Assembly: GCA_949126835.1 (NCBI GenBank)
Contig: OX421494.1
Coordinates: forward strand, 25,070,185-25,134,184
Direction of reading: 5' to 3'
From: Anisus vortex
Lineage: Eukaryota > Mollusca > Gastropoda > Planorbidae
Length of the DNA stretch: 64,000 nt
Part shown: in pieces, positions 1-9,345 of the stretch
Numbering within the stretch: position 1 is the stretch's first letter
How the letters are laid out: each line of letters starts with the position of its first letter
Translations under genes and position numbers: made by a program
The notes under the pieces: generated by a model
Database searches by the model: none
What the model was told of the DNA's origin: nothing
Seen by the model: only the letters and a program-made list of their open reading frames with translations

Positions 1-380
1 TTCTGGCTGCGTCGCTGTTTAATTTAGATGTAGTAGTTTTGTATTTTGTTCTTTGTGCTGTATTTTTATTTGTTGTTGTTACTATTGTTGCTTTTTTTAA
101 TGTCTGGAATCAGCCCGGAAAGATTTTAAAACTTACACACACCAAAAAACACAATTAGTTTAGAGTAAAATTACTATAATTAGAAATGGGTCGTACGATG
201 AATAAAAAAGTATATCGCACTATGGATTAATATTAACATTTAAAGTGTTTTATGGATTATTATTCATGAATTATGACAGATACTACTAGCTATCATATTA
301 TTACAAACAATTGAATTAATACATATAGACTCTAGATCTATTTAAAATATTTTTTTAATACAAAAAGTTTACAAATAATA
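1..380. other. Host flank left of the Polinton
   Basis: This is AT-rich sequence with no open frame of note and no recognisable repeat. It is the insertion-site flank of the large element that starts at 387. Confidence 0.6.
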
Positions 381-386
381 TACTTA
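381..386. repeat. Target site duplication, left (TACTTA)
   Basis: TACTTA directly precedes the first base of the inverted repeat, and an identical TACTTA follows its last base at 16664-16669. A 6-bp duplication is the hallmark of Maverick/Polinton integration by a retroviral-type integrase. The exact match sets both ends of the element. Confidence 0.93.
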
Positions 387-444
387 AGTAGTATAGTGTG
401 TAGTTTTCGAGTCGTATTTGAGGCGCGCGCCTCTGCGCCTCAGT

Positions 445-464
445 TGACCTTTGACCTTTGACCC
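445..464 (+). promoter_or_regulatory. Triple DR1 nuclear-receptor-like site
   Basis: Three half-sites, TGACCT, TGACCT and TGACCC, are each separated by one T. That is the direct-repeat-1 arrangement bound by RXR/HNF4/PPAR-type nuclear receptors in animals. The same array is present, inverted, at 16586-16605 in the right repeat, near the start of the structural gene block. Further TGACC half-sites follow at about 477-665. Binding is not shown here. Confidence 0.5.
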
Positions 465-741
465 GGAAGTGCCCTTTGACCCCGTCACCGGAAGTGACCC
501 CAACCGGAAGTGACGTCATCCAAGATGGCGTCTTGTCGTGTCATTACACGACCGACCGTGACCTAGTGACCCCTACTGGAAGTGACGTCATCCAAAATGG
601 CGTCTCGTCGTGTTGTTACACGTTCGGCCGTGACCTAGTGCCCTTTTGACCTAGTGACCTTTTGACCGCACGGTTATTTTGTGGTATTACACGTGCTTTG
701 AGCACGTGCTTTAATTAAAGATGGCGGAACCAAGATGGCGG
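463..741 (+). promoter_or_regulatory. ETS / CRE / YY1-like motif cluster in the TIR
   Basis: CCGGAAGTG (ETS-type) occurs near 463, 488 and 504. TGACGTCA (CRE/ATF) occurs at 511-518 and 583-590. AAGATGGCG (YY1-type) occurs near 522, 718 and 732. Such combinations typify TATA-less housekeeping promoters in animals. Mirror copies lie in the right TIR at 16309-16588. Confidence 0.45.
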
Positions 742-940
742 TTCCTCGTGTTGTTAACACGTGTTATTAAATTATTATTTTGTGTGATTTTATCACGTGG
801 TTTAAGTATTACATGTGATTAATTATAGTGTGTAGTGTTATTACACGTGGTTTTATCACACGTGGTTTAATTATTACACGTGATTTGTTCACGTGCTTTC
901 ATTATAGTATTACACGTGGTTTTATCACGTGGTTTAATTA
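690..940 (+). promoter_or_regulatory. Array of CACGTG E-boxes
   Basis: The palindrome CACGTG recurs at 690, 703, 758 and several more times up to about 930, often in the context ATTACACGTGG or ATCACGTGG. It is the bHLH (Myc/USF/bHLH-PAS) core. The left TIR has extra copies inside the 68 bp that the right TIR lacks. Confidence 0.45.
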
Positions 941-1069
941 TTACACTAACTAAAGATATTGACAACAGTACGACATATAGATAAAAACAAAAATAGGTTT
1001 AACGTTATATAGTGATTTTTATTCACAGTTATATATAGGCATAGCGCTATTGTAGACAGTGGTGATTTT

Positions 1070-1292
1070 ATTTACAACAATACATAATCAAATAAATGTT
1101 CCAGATGTTTATTTTACAACAATACATAATCAAATAAAATGTTCCAGATGTTTATTTTACAACAATACATAAGCAAATAAAATGTTCCAGATGTTTATTT
1201 ACAATACATAAACCAATATAATGTTCCAGATGTTTATTTACAATACATAAACCAATATAATGTTCCAGATGTTTATTTACAACACTACATAT
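1070..1292. repeat. Tandem repeat, about 40-43 bp x 5
   Basis: Five copies of a unit containing AATGTTCCAGATGTTTATTT lie just inside the left TIR. On the minus strand every unit carries AATAAA, so the array is a run of potential poly(A) signals downstream of the polymerase stop codon. Confidence 0.85.
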
Positions 1293-1603
1293 GTTACATT
1301 ATTGTATTTACAGCAAACAAAAAGTTTATTTATAATAATATATACATACAATAGCAATCAAACAAGTTCATTTATTAATAATAATATCATGGTAATAAAC
1401 AAGTTTATTTGTAATATACATATATACAATGCATAATCCAATACATATATTCAATAGCAATACATAACCCAATACATATATACAGTATAATGTATGTACA
1501 TCAGAAGACAATTTTTATTTTACAACTATGAAACCAGTCCAATGTCGTCAATGTCGGCCCCTAAGTGTAGTCTGTGTGTATGCCCTAGACACTCCAAAAC
1601 TAA
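1293..1603. other. 3' region downstream of polB
   Basis: This is AT-rich non-coding sequence with degenerate ACATATATACAAT-like repeats. It contains the first poly(A) signal after the polymerase stop. Confidence 0.6.
1514..1519 (-). terminator. Poly(A) signal AATAAA for the polymerase transcript
   Basis: On the minus strand AATAAA lies about 85 nt past the polymerase stop codon. It is the closest canonical signal. Confidence 0.5.
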
Positions 1604-4600
1604 TTAAATGTCTAGTGGTATGGTTGTAAATGCGTCTGCTTGTACTTGTCTTTTGATATAGAAATATGAAAGTGAACTGCGGTGTTGTGTGTATGTAAAG
1701 ACTGCGTTTTGATGTGTTTTGAATCCTATATTTGTACCACCCCCCGCTTTTTGTGTGTTGAGTACATGCATGAAATGTGTGATGTCTAATGGGTTGTGAT
1801 GTTTCGACAAACCTTTTGTGGATGTTTTATTATTTGTGTCATTCTCGCCGAAGCAGTGGTAAGTTTTGCTGCATAGCGAGACCATACCCACCCCCTCATA
1901 CTCTAACTTAAACAACCCCGGTGTTCTCTTTTCATAAAGTTTCCTAGCCCTACACTGCTGACAATTTACAGTACCCTTATCACTACCAAACAGCTCTTTG
2001 TGTTTTTCACAAAATTCAGAGGGGAACCAGTTGTTGTGTTCTTTGTAAAAGTCCTGTCTTTTGTTGGGTCTAACAACATCAGTCAAGTCAGGGGCACTAA
2101 GCGCTAAATATAAACTGTCCGTATCCATCTCACAGAGTTGAAAGTCGGCCCTCTCAATGTACGTATCTAGGAAATCATAATAAAAGGCTAACATCCTAAG
2201 CTTCGCGTATTGATAAACGAAAAAACCTATCTGAAGAGGGAGATCCCAATTTATATTTGTCTTTAACATCTCTACTTCAAAAATGTCCGCGTCACCTAGC
2301 TTTGTAATTTTTTTAAAGAGCGGACTATTTACTAATTTACCAGTCGCGTCACCGCAGCAATAAGACATGTCCGCGTGTTTAGATTTGTTTGTCAGTGTCT
2401 TGCCGTACGCCGCGTTTCCTAACAATTTCATCGTCTCGCTAGTTATCGTGTAATTAGGGTCACTATCGCCTTTGCGTCGCGCGTCAGACACCTTTTCCCC
2501 AAAGGACTTGAAACATGCATTAGGATTATACTCTACTATCTGATAAATTTTGGTTACCTCCAACCCATGTTCTAAATACCACTTTAATAAAGGTGTCGCT
2601 AATAAAATCTTTTCCCCTTTATACGAACCTACTAACGTCCGTCGGGCGGACGTCAAGAGCTTGTTTTGCTCTGCGTACTCGCGCATGAAAGGGCCGATGT
2701 CGTCTCTACCAACAGTTGTGTTTTTAAAAATAGGTGTCATCTCACTAAAATGGTCTTTCAAATGGTCAGGAACGTTAAGGTCAGCCTCAATCAGTCCAAA
2801 AAACGTCTCATTTTTAACAGCATCGAGGATCTGTTTTTCTGTCATGGGGCCTTTGAATTTATTATATGTCGGGGCAACGAGACTCGCCGAAAGCGTCTTG
2901 AAGTCAGCTACAAAATCTTTCACACTAGGATCAGTCTTTTTACATTGTTTCCACTCACACTCCCACATTTCCACTAGATTAACTTTAATTGTCTCCCTCA
3001 AGTACGTACTAATTTCTTCTGTCTTCGCAAACAACTCTGTGAGAGGTTTGTCATTTTTGGGATTAACGTCTCTATCTTTGGTAATAGGGCACTCTGGTCG
3101 ATGTCCATGAAACAGGCAGCCATGAAACTGATATACTGTCCTAGTCTTCGCGTCCCACCCATCTACTCTAATGTACCTATTTCCTAAGCGCATTTCTCCA
3201 TTTGTGTCCTCTGTCTTTAGTTTCCTTTTTGTCGTATGGGAAACCCACGCTAGCCATTCCCTACACTGCTGTCCATAAAAATCTTGTTTACGCGGTTTAA
3301 AACTATCCTCACTCTTTCTAATAATGGGGCGATAGGTGGGCATTTTTTGCATAAGTGCCCATAAATATAGGGCATTGGCATCAAAGCCTTTGATCCCCTG
3401 GACCGGCTTGTTCCCATTCCCTCTAACATAAGTTTTACCCTTCTCATGGTACCTATGAAATATTATAGCCGGTCCCCCAACTATATTATTCCTGATGGTT
3501 GTATGTAAATCCCTATCACGTTTAGCACATAAAGAAAAGTGAACCCCATCTGGAATTGTCCTAAAAAGATAGTTTAGAGTTATCCCAGGGACGGAAACGG
3601 CTTGTTTAAAAATATCGACCCCTAGATCCTTGTAAAAACTAACTTGTCTTTCTAACGCTTGGATAAAGGGAACCACGTCTTTGTCGTTATACCATACTAG
3701 AAAATCCCTTAACGTTTTCATGCCCTTTTCCACCCAAATACTTTGACAATAGGCATATTCGTCTTCTGAAATGTTACTGTTCTTAAGGGATGAAAAGAAA
3801 GCACTATGTGGGGGCAAACTAGTCTCGTCTAGGACTCCTAGGTTCCTAACATACTCATACGGAAAATGTCCTTTTGTTTCCTTAATGTCATAGGCGGCTA
3901 GGTACTTACTATAGCTAAACCCAGGGGCTAGATAGTTTACAACGTCTAAAAACTTTAAGTCATCTGTCGCTACGCACATAAAGTTATTATTCCTCTTAAT
4001 GACAAAATTAAAGGGGGACTGTTTGTCAAAGTCAGTCGGTTCATCTGTCGCTATATAGGGAACACCACCCGCTTCTTCTTCTAACCCCTCTTTGTCTTCT
4101 AACCCCTCGTCCCTGTCTTCTTCAACGGTCGTCCCACCCACCTTTCCCCCCACGTTCTGAGATCCCACAAAATACTTTATAAAATAAGGTTTAATTAAAT
4201 TAAAATCATATTTTCCTGAATTAAATCCTATCACTGGCAGCTGTTGTAAGTAACCCTCTAATCTAGCCCAGAGTTTACCAATCATTCCAGCCCCCTCCCC
4301 TTCTTCACCCCCTGCTTTCTTACTAGCCTGGTTAATCAATTTACCTAATTCCTTAAAAACCCATTCAAACTTGTCTTCTAAAATTTCAAAAGCTGCCTCA
4401 CTTATATCTTGTAGTTTTTTTAGTGCCCTATTAACCAAATCTTGTTCATCTCCGGTTGAGATAAAGCAGAACGGTCCTTCTTGGCCAGGGACATTTGAGG
4501 CGATAGAGCAGGATAAGGGTACATGCTTTGCTACTAAATTAGTTACGTTCCCTACCAGACGAGCTTCCGAGTCATCAAAGTAGCACTCGAAGTCGAACGT

Positions 4601-6186
4601 TGCTCTATAAGGATACACATAATTGATATCTACATCAATGCCTTGTGCTGCTAATCCCTCCCAAATGGTCTCTTGCAGTCTATACATGCCACCCTTATAT
4701 CTATCTTTTGGTTTCCCACCCTCACAGGTCTTTTCGTGCCTATTTAATAAGTTTAATAGCGGCCACAATTTCCCGCATTTAGCACATGAGAACGCATGCC
4801 CCACAGCATCAATATCAGAAATGTACATGAAATGCTGTTTGAAAAGTAACAGGTACATGGTCTCATTAAAGCTAGTCCCACCCCGGAGTTTCGGTATAAT
4901 TTTCTCTTTCTCATTAAATTCAAATACATCTATATTAACCCTAAAACACTGTTCTAAATCTGGTATCTCTTTTAAACTAACCCCACTAAACCCATTCGAG
5001 GTCTCTACACCCCGATAGACTTGCCACTGCGTCAACAATTGTTTTGTGTGTGTCCTAAGGTCTTTAATGGGGTGTCCTCTGAATGCAGCTAAACAGCGAA
5101 AGAAGCAAAGATTGTCTGTATATGGTTTTTTGTTTGAGTCGAATTGTAAAATTTTTATGGCCCTATTATGTTGAATGAAATTGGGTATGTCTGTGAGAGT
5201 GCAGCCTATAGGAAAGTCTTGAAGGGGGTATATGTAGAAGGTCGTAGCTGGAATACTCTCTACCTGATAATTAGTATTTGGTCTGTTTTGAAGTCCTATA
5301 TCTAAAATGTCTGTTTCATTTAAGTGTTCTATGAATGAGTGAAAATCATGTATATTATTAATTAATCTTGGAGTGTCTAAGGCAGTTGCGTTGTTAACTG
5401 AGCTATGAAAGAAACGAAGTTCATTTGTCTCCTTATGTCTTAAAATGAGATGGTGACTGTAATTTATTTTGTACCGTTTTGTTTGTTGTGTGAATAGCTG
5501 GTCTGTTAGTCGTGTCTGCCAGTCAATGGGATGTTTACTTAAGGGACTATGGAAATAATTAAAGGTTGAAATGTGCTTGTGGATGTTATGGTGCGTTTGT
5601 AGAGCAGTCCAATGATCGATATACGTAGCCCTTATGTCTTGTGGCAAATGATCTAACAAGTCAAGTTCGTCTTGAATGTCCATTAAATCAATGTCATTAT
5701 GTTGGCTGTCTAATACGGTAAGGTCTAATAATTGTCTTTTGGTTGTTTGCTTTAAATCATTATTTGCCTTCCTTTTTTGTGTAGTTGTTGTCTCTGTAGA
5801 TGTGGACGCTGCTGTTGTTGTCTCTGTCGCCGTTCTTGTCTCTGCTGCTGTTGGTGTGGTTGTTTCTGATACACCAACTGTGGAAAATATATAAAGAAAA
5901 TTATAACATTATAATATATTAAACAATTATAAGTTGTTTTTATGTAACTTCTTAATAAACACACCAATACATATAAGTTAAAAAAAATTTATAACATACC
6001 AGCAACAGTCTGTGCATGGGTTTTTGTGTGTCTATTTAAATTATCTAATCTGGTGTAGACACGGCCACAAATATCACAAGTATGTCGTGTTCTATCGTGG
6101 ACTGAGTCATTGTGTCGCTTTAAATCACTATTCTTGGTAAACACACGCGTACACAAAGTACATGCAAATGTTTTGCGTGCTTCCAT
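1604..6186 (-). CDS. polB: Protein-primed family B DNA polymerase with N-terminal zinc fingers, two coding exons
   Basis: This is the replicative polymerase of the element. Exon 6186-6000 joins exon 5877-1604 by a phase-1 GT-AG intron, predicting about 1486 residues. Residue numbers below count from the internal Met at 5683. An OTU-like DNLCFFR (190) with a later His (284) comes first, then a CCHC zinc site (C300, C303, H316, C320). The 3'-5' exonuclease follows: DFE (364-366), NxxxYD (488-493) and YNDKD (665-669). Polymerase motif A is DANALYL (768), motif B KLLGNAAYG (1086) and motif C DTDS (1187-1190), followed by KTYH (1273). An endonuclease-like VDGWD...FHGCLFHGH segment (840-861) lies between motifs A and B. 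The region between motifs A and B also corresponds to where protein-primed polymerases carry TPR inserts. All catalytic motifs are intact. The start at 6186 is chosen because a splice acceptor directly precedes it. Confidence 0.93.
5878..5999 (-). other. Intron within polB (122 bp)
   Basis: The donor is GTATGT (5999-5994) and the acceptor is a T-rich tract ending CCACAG (5883-5878). In-frame stops occur inside it, and removal restores one continuous frame. Intron and exon lengths agree with phase 1 on both sides. Confidence 0.78.
6000..6186 (-). CDS. C2H2 zinc-finger exon of polB
   Basis: This exon encodes two adjacent classical C2H2 fingers (cores FACTLC...H...H and HTCDIC...H...H) and begins MEARK. 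Read alone it ends nine bases past the fingers, but a strong donor (G|GTATGT at 5999) directly follows the second finger. The acceptor TTTTCCACAG ends at 5878. The join keeps frame through a Thr/Gln-rich linker of about 65 residues into the long polymerase frame, with no stop. The fingers could aid DNA binding at the element ends or nuclear targeting; that is inference. The alternative, a separate small zinc-finger gene, fits the splice signals less well. Confidence 0.8.
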
Positions 6187-6925
6187 CTGTATATGATTAT
6201 AGAAAAAATAATTCAAATCTAGTTTAGAATATATAATAGACAACTTACTTTAGCCTATACACGATAAGAATACAAACCAGTTAAAAATATGTGTACAATG
6301 AGACTAATATTTACGTTTAAAATACTCGACAATAAAAAAAAAAAAAAAAAAAAATATTTTTTTCCAATGTTTAGGGTAGGCAATCTTCCCTTAAAAATAT
6401 TTTTTACAATGAGACTAATATTTTAAAGTGTTTACAAAATACTTACTCTTCAACCAAAAATACTTTAATACACCCAATACACGCTGGGGATACATATGTC
6501 AATGTATTAAACATAAATAAATTATAAAGAGAGAATGCAAAATGGTTTTATTCTATGAAACAATTATATTTATTTTCAAAATATTCAAAACTCACTTACT
6601 TTATTGTTAAGTACTGATAAGGCGCTATTTAAAATATTTTAATGCATTTAAAAAATACACAATTAGAAAAATAAATAATTTTTCCAATGTTTAGGGTGGT
6701 CAACACCCCCTTAAAAATATTTTTACAATGAGACTAATATTTTAATACATTTAAAAAATACGTACTCTTCAAGCAACAATACTTTTATATTAGAATAAAG
6801 TTCTGTTACAAGGAATGTATGCCCTGGGGAAAAATATAAAATGTATTAAACAGAAATAAATTATAGAGAGAGAACGCAAAATGGTTTTATTCTATGAAAG
6901 TATTTTCAAAATATTAAAAACTCAC
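6187..6925 (-). other. Probable 5' UTR intron of polB
   Basis: An acceptor (ATATACAG, ending 6187) sits immediately before the zinc-finger ATG. A donor AAAA|GTGAGT is at 6925-6920, about 65 nt after the predicted cap site. Other good donors exist inside (GTAAGT at 6248 and 6446, GTAAGTGAGT near 6598), so alternative first exons are possible. Confidence 0.5.
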
Positions 6926-6933
6926 TTTTTATC
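6357..6933. repeat. Tandem duplication of a 5' leader module, about 320-bp period
   Basis: Copies at 6357-6607 and 6676-6933 share CCAATGTTTAGGGT, ACAATGAGACTAATATTTTAA and GCAAAATGGTTTTATTCTATG blocks, and both end at a minus-strand splice donor. A third fragment lies at 6274-6320. An A20 run (about 6331-6353) and AT-rich spacers separate them. Confidence 0.75.
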
Positions 6934-7015
6934 GCTTGGAAAAAGTTGGTCAGCCGTTAGACAGGTCTTCACAGAGCTGCTAGGCAAAGTGTGAAGGAAA
7001 TAAACTACCGAGCTG

Positions 7016-7023
7016 TATTTATA
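7016..7023 (-). promoter_or_regulatory. TATA box for the polymerase unit
   Basis: TATAAATA on the minus strand would place initiation near 6986-6993 (TTTCCTTCAC), upstream of the candidate non-coding first exon that ends at 6926. It is the only clear TATA in the right place for polB. Confidence 0.55.
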
Positions 7024-7093
7024 CACACCAAACACACATGCATTAACGCACCTGTTCGTGAGTAAAGCTATAATCACACATTCCCAAGAGCAG
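7024..7093. other. Short spacer upstream of the polB TATA
   Basis: This is unique sequence with no recognised motif. Confidence 0.4.
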
Positions 7094-7378
7094 GGTAATG
7101 GCTTCCCCGTTCAGGTGGTCCATTAGCGTGCCATGTAATTAATGGTTTCCCTGTCCAGATGGTCCCTTATCGTGTCATGCGCGCTGCGCAAGGTAATTAA
7201 TGGCTTCCCTGTCCAGGTGGTCCCTTATCGTGTCATGCGCGCTGCGCAAGGCAATTAATGGCTTCCCTGTCCAGGTGGTCCATTAGCGTGTCATGTAATT
7301 AATGGCTTCTCTGTCCAGATGGTCCCTTATCGTGTCATGCGCACTGCGCAAGGCAATTAATGGCTTCCCTGTCCAGAT
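7094..7378. repeat. Minisatellite, 43/58-bp units x 6
   Basis: Units share AATTAATGGCTTCCCTGTCC and GGTCC[A/C]TTA[G/T]CGTGTCATG. The longer units add the near-palindrome GCGCGCTGCGCAAGG. The array lies between two outward-facing TATA boxes and may be an enhancer or part of an origin. That is inference only. Confidence 0.85.
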
Positions 7379-7799
7379 TTGATCGATAAGCCAAAACCCA
7401 TTAGTGCAACAATGTTGACCTTAGTGTACTAAAACCCATTAGTGCTAAAATGTCAGTGGCCACGTGGACTAAAAAAAGAGTTTATTGATAAACCAAAACC
7501 CATTAGTGCAAAAAGTTGACCTTTAGCCCTGTACTAAGTGCCTTAGTGCAACAGCTGGTGACCAGCAAGAAGATCTGTAAGTACACATGCCAATTTTCAG
7601 GTGCCAGATAAGACAATTTTTGACCAGTGCAACGAGTAAAATGCACTTAGCGTATGACGCCAGCCAAGTGATAACATCGGAAACTGTCCATTACCTATCC
7701 AGCGGAGACTCCTGTATGGCAGTCAAAATGATGTAATATACGCAACCAAAATTAATGCGTTTAGGTAATGTGTTAATGCATGGGGCGGTCAGAACACGC
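7379..7799. repeat. AAAACCCATTAGTGC repeats and spacer
   Basis: AAAACCCATTAGTGC occurs near 7394, 7432 and 7495, twice preceded by TTGAT(C)GATAA(G/A)CCAA. An E-box GCCACGTGG (about 7459) and a palindromic CAGCTGGTGACCAGC (about 7551) are also present. The rest of the stretch is unique. Confidence 0.6.
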
Positions 7800-7903
7800 T
7801 ATATATAGGGTAGCTATTCTCAATGCTTATTACTGCACTTGTTCCAGAATTCCAGTCTACAACTAGTTCAATTGCCTGTTGCTATATACAGAAATATGTA
7901 AGT
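7800..7903 (+). promoter_or_regulatory. Possible plus-strand promoter and first exon
   Basis: TATATATAG (7800-7808) is followed about 25-35 nt later by unique sequence, and a consensus donor GTAAGTATT starts at 7898. This resembles the polB promoter turned around. No plus-strand open frame follows before 16 kb, so any transcript would be non-coding or the gene has been lost. Confidence 0.35.
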
Positions 7904-8225
7904 ATTTTTGTTTTTATATCACATGTTAACTTAATTTGTATCGTTATATAGATAGCTGTACAGAAAGGTATATAATCAACTAGATATATAAACAGCTAGA
8001 TAGATAAAAAGATATATAAACAGCTAGATAGCTAGATAGGTGTACAGACAGGTATATAGATAGCTAAAAAGCTATATAAACAGCTTAGATAGCTAAAAAG
8101 ATATATAAACAGATAGACAGGTATATAAACAGCTAAATAGACAGGTAATTGGATAGATAGACATTAAAATATATTCAATACATTTTTTTCTAACATCATT
8201 GTACTCAGTGTAAAACATTACACAT
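7904..8225. repeat. Degenerate ATAGCTAGATAGATA / AAACAGCT repeats
   Basis: Diffuse tandem copies of TATATAAACAGCTAGATAG-like units lie around 7960-8160, then AT-rich spacer. There is no coding potential. Confidence 0.7.
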
Positions 8226-8284
8226 AGAGAGAGAGAGAGAGAGAGAGAGAGGCAGAGAGTGGGAGAGAGAGAGAGAGGCAGAGA

Positions 8285-8320
<36 letters not shown>
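8226..8320. repeat. (GA)n microsatellite
   Basis: This is a nearly pure GA run with two GGCAGAGAGTG interruptions. Confidence 0.95.
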
Positions 8321-9060
8321 ATGAACGAGGGTGGGAGATAAACAAATAGATAAATATATTATCTACATAAATACTAATTCAACTATATATTCTGTTCATA
8401 GTTTAGTTTGCATTTACTTTATTTATAAATCTAAGCCAAATGATTCCAACAAATGCTTAATAAAACATTCTTTATAACACAACGCGTGTACTCCACAGGT
8501 GTGTTTGCCTGTGTGTGTGTGTGTGTGCGAATCTTTCACCGACCATCGTCCGTGGATTTAGCCAATGTGTGTGTGTGTTTTTTTCCCCAGACCAGTATAC
8601 CAGAGATTCAATGAAGCGCGCAGCGGGAAGTCCACCACAGCCTCCCCGCTCACTAAAGAGTCTGTAATTTTTTTCCCCTAACTGTGTGTGTGTGTGCGAA
8701 TCTTTCACTGACCAGCGTCCGTGGATTTAACAATGTGTGTGTGTTTTTTTTCCCCTGACTGTGTGTGTGTGTGTGTGCAATTAGCAAGCCGTGTCTGTGG
8801 TAAACCAAAGATCCCCCACCCTCCCCGCTCTTTACAAGAGCCCTGTATTTTTTCCCCTGCCCAGCACAAATGCAATCTATAACACCTGTTCATCGCGCGT
8901 ATGTCTGATCGTGTGTGTGTGTGTGTGTATGTATGTGTAGAGCTGGTTGTGTGTTTGGTTCCAGAATGCTAGGTTGCAGCTTGCACTACGTATGCTAGTA
9001 CATACATTAGTTTTCAATAAAAACAATAATTATTATTAATTTTTAATATTTTTAATATTA
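8321..9060. repeat. Compound GT-rich tandem repeats in the Polinton
   Basis: Two to three degenerate copies of a roughly 110-190-bp module occur. Each has a GTGTGTG run, GCGAATCTTTCAC, GACCA[G/T]CGTCCGTGGATTT, a T-rich TTTTTTCCCC tract and CCTCCCCGCTC. Minus-strand frames here are runs of His-Thr from the CA repeat and are not genes. I see no decayed protein domain. Confidence 0.7.
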
Positions 9061-9104
9061 TTAATTACAAAAGCGGAGAGGGAGAGTGCCCGCACGTATG
9101 GCTG

Positions 9105-9171
<67 letters not shown>

Positions 9172-9345
9172 CGTGTGTGTGTGTGTGTGTATGTGTGTGC
9201 TAGACTGACATAGCGAGTTTATTCTTACTGTACACCCTTGAAGATTTAACATGCTTACAATATATATATATTACTATTATTACCGTATTTATTTCAGATA
9301 TTGTCACCACTAACAAAATAACAGAATCAATTTTGTGTGTAAGTT
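9061..9345. repeat. (GT)n microsatellite and spacer
   Basis: An almost pure GT run covers 9104-9198 with a short GCGCGCGCG interior. Unique AT-rich sequence follows. Confidence 0.95.

Larger units (their letters stand above)
387..1010 (+). repeat. Left terminal inverted repeat of the Polinton
   Basis: Position x on the left pairs with 17050 minus x on the right. Bases 387-870 match the right repeat without a difference I could find. The left copy then carries about 68 extra bases (about 871-938), after which similarity resumes with a few mismatches to about 1010. The repeat holds a GC-rich palindrome (420-433) and dense transcription-factor-like motifs. The 63-codon open frame inside it is present identically in both repeats and is not taken as a gene. 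Confidence 0.95.

Noticed and set aside
458..649. 63-codon open frame in the left TIR, repeated identically at 16401-16592
   Set aside because: It is made of the repeated motif cluster and exists in both TIRs because the repeats are identical. Composition and repeats do not look like a protein.
2550..3110. 186-codon plus-strand frame inside the polymerase
   Set aside because: It is antisense to conserved polymerase sequence and has no recognisable protein features. It is a shadow frame.
5989..6243. A stand-alone 84-residue zinc-finger gene
   Set aside because: A splice acceptor precedes the internal Met, and a strong donor right after the fingers joins in frame to the polymerase. It is better read as the first coding exon.
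8472..8893. Two small minus-strand frames with His-Thr runs
   Set aside because: They come from CA/GT microsatellite modules repeated in tandem.
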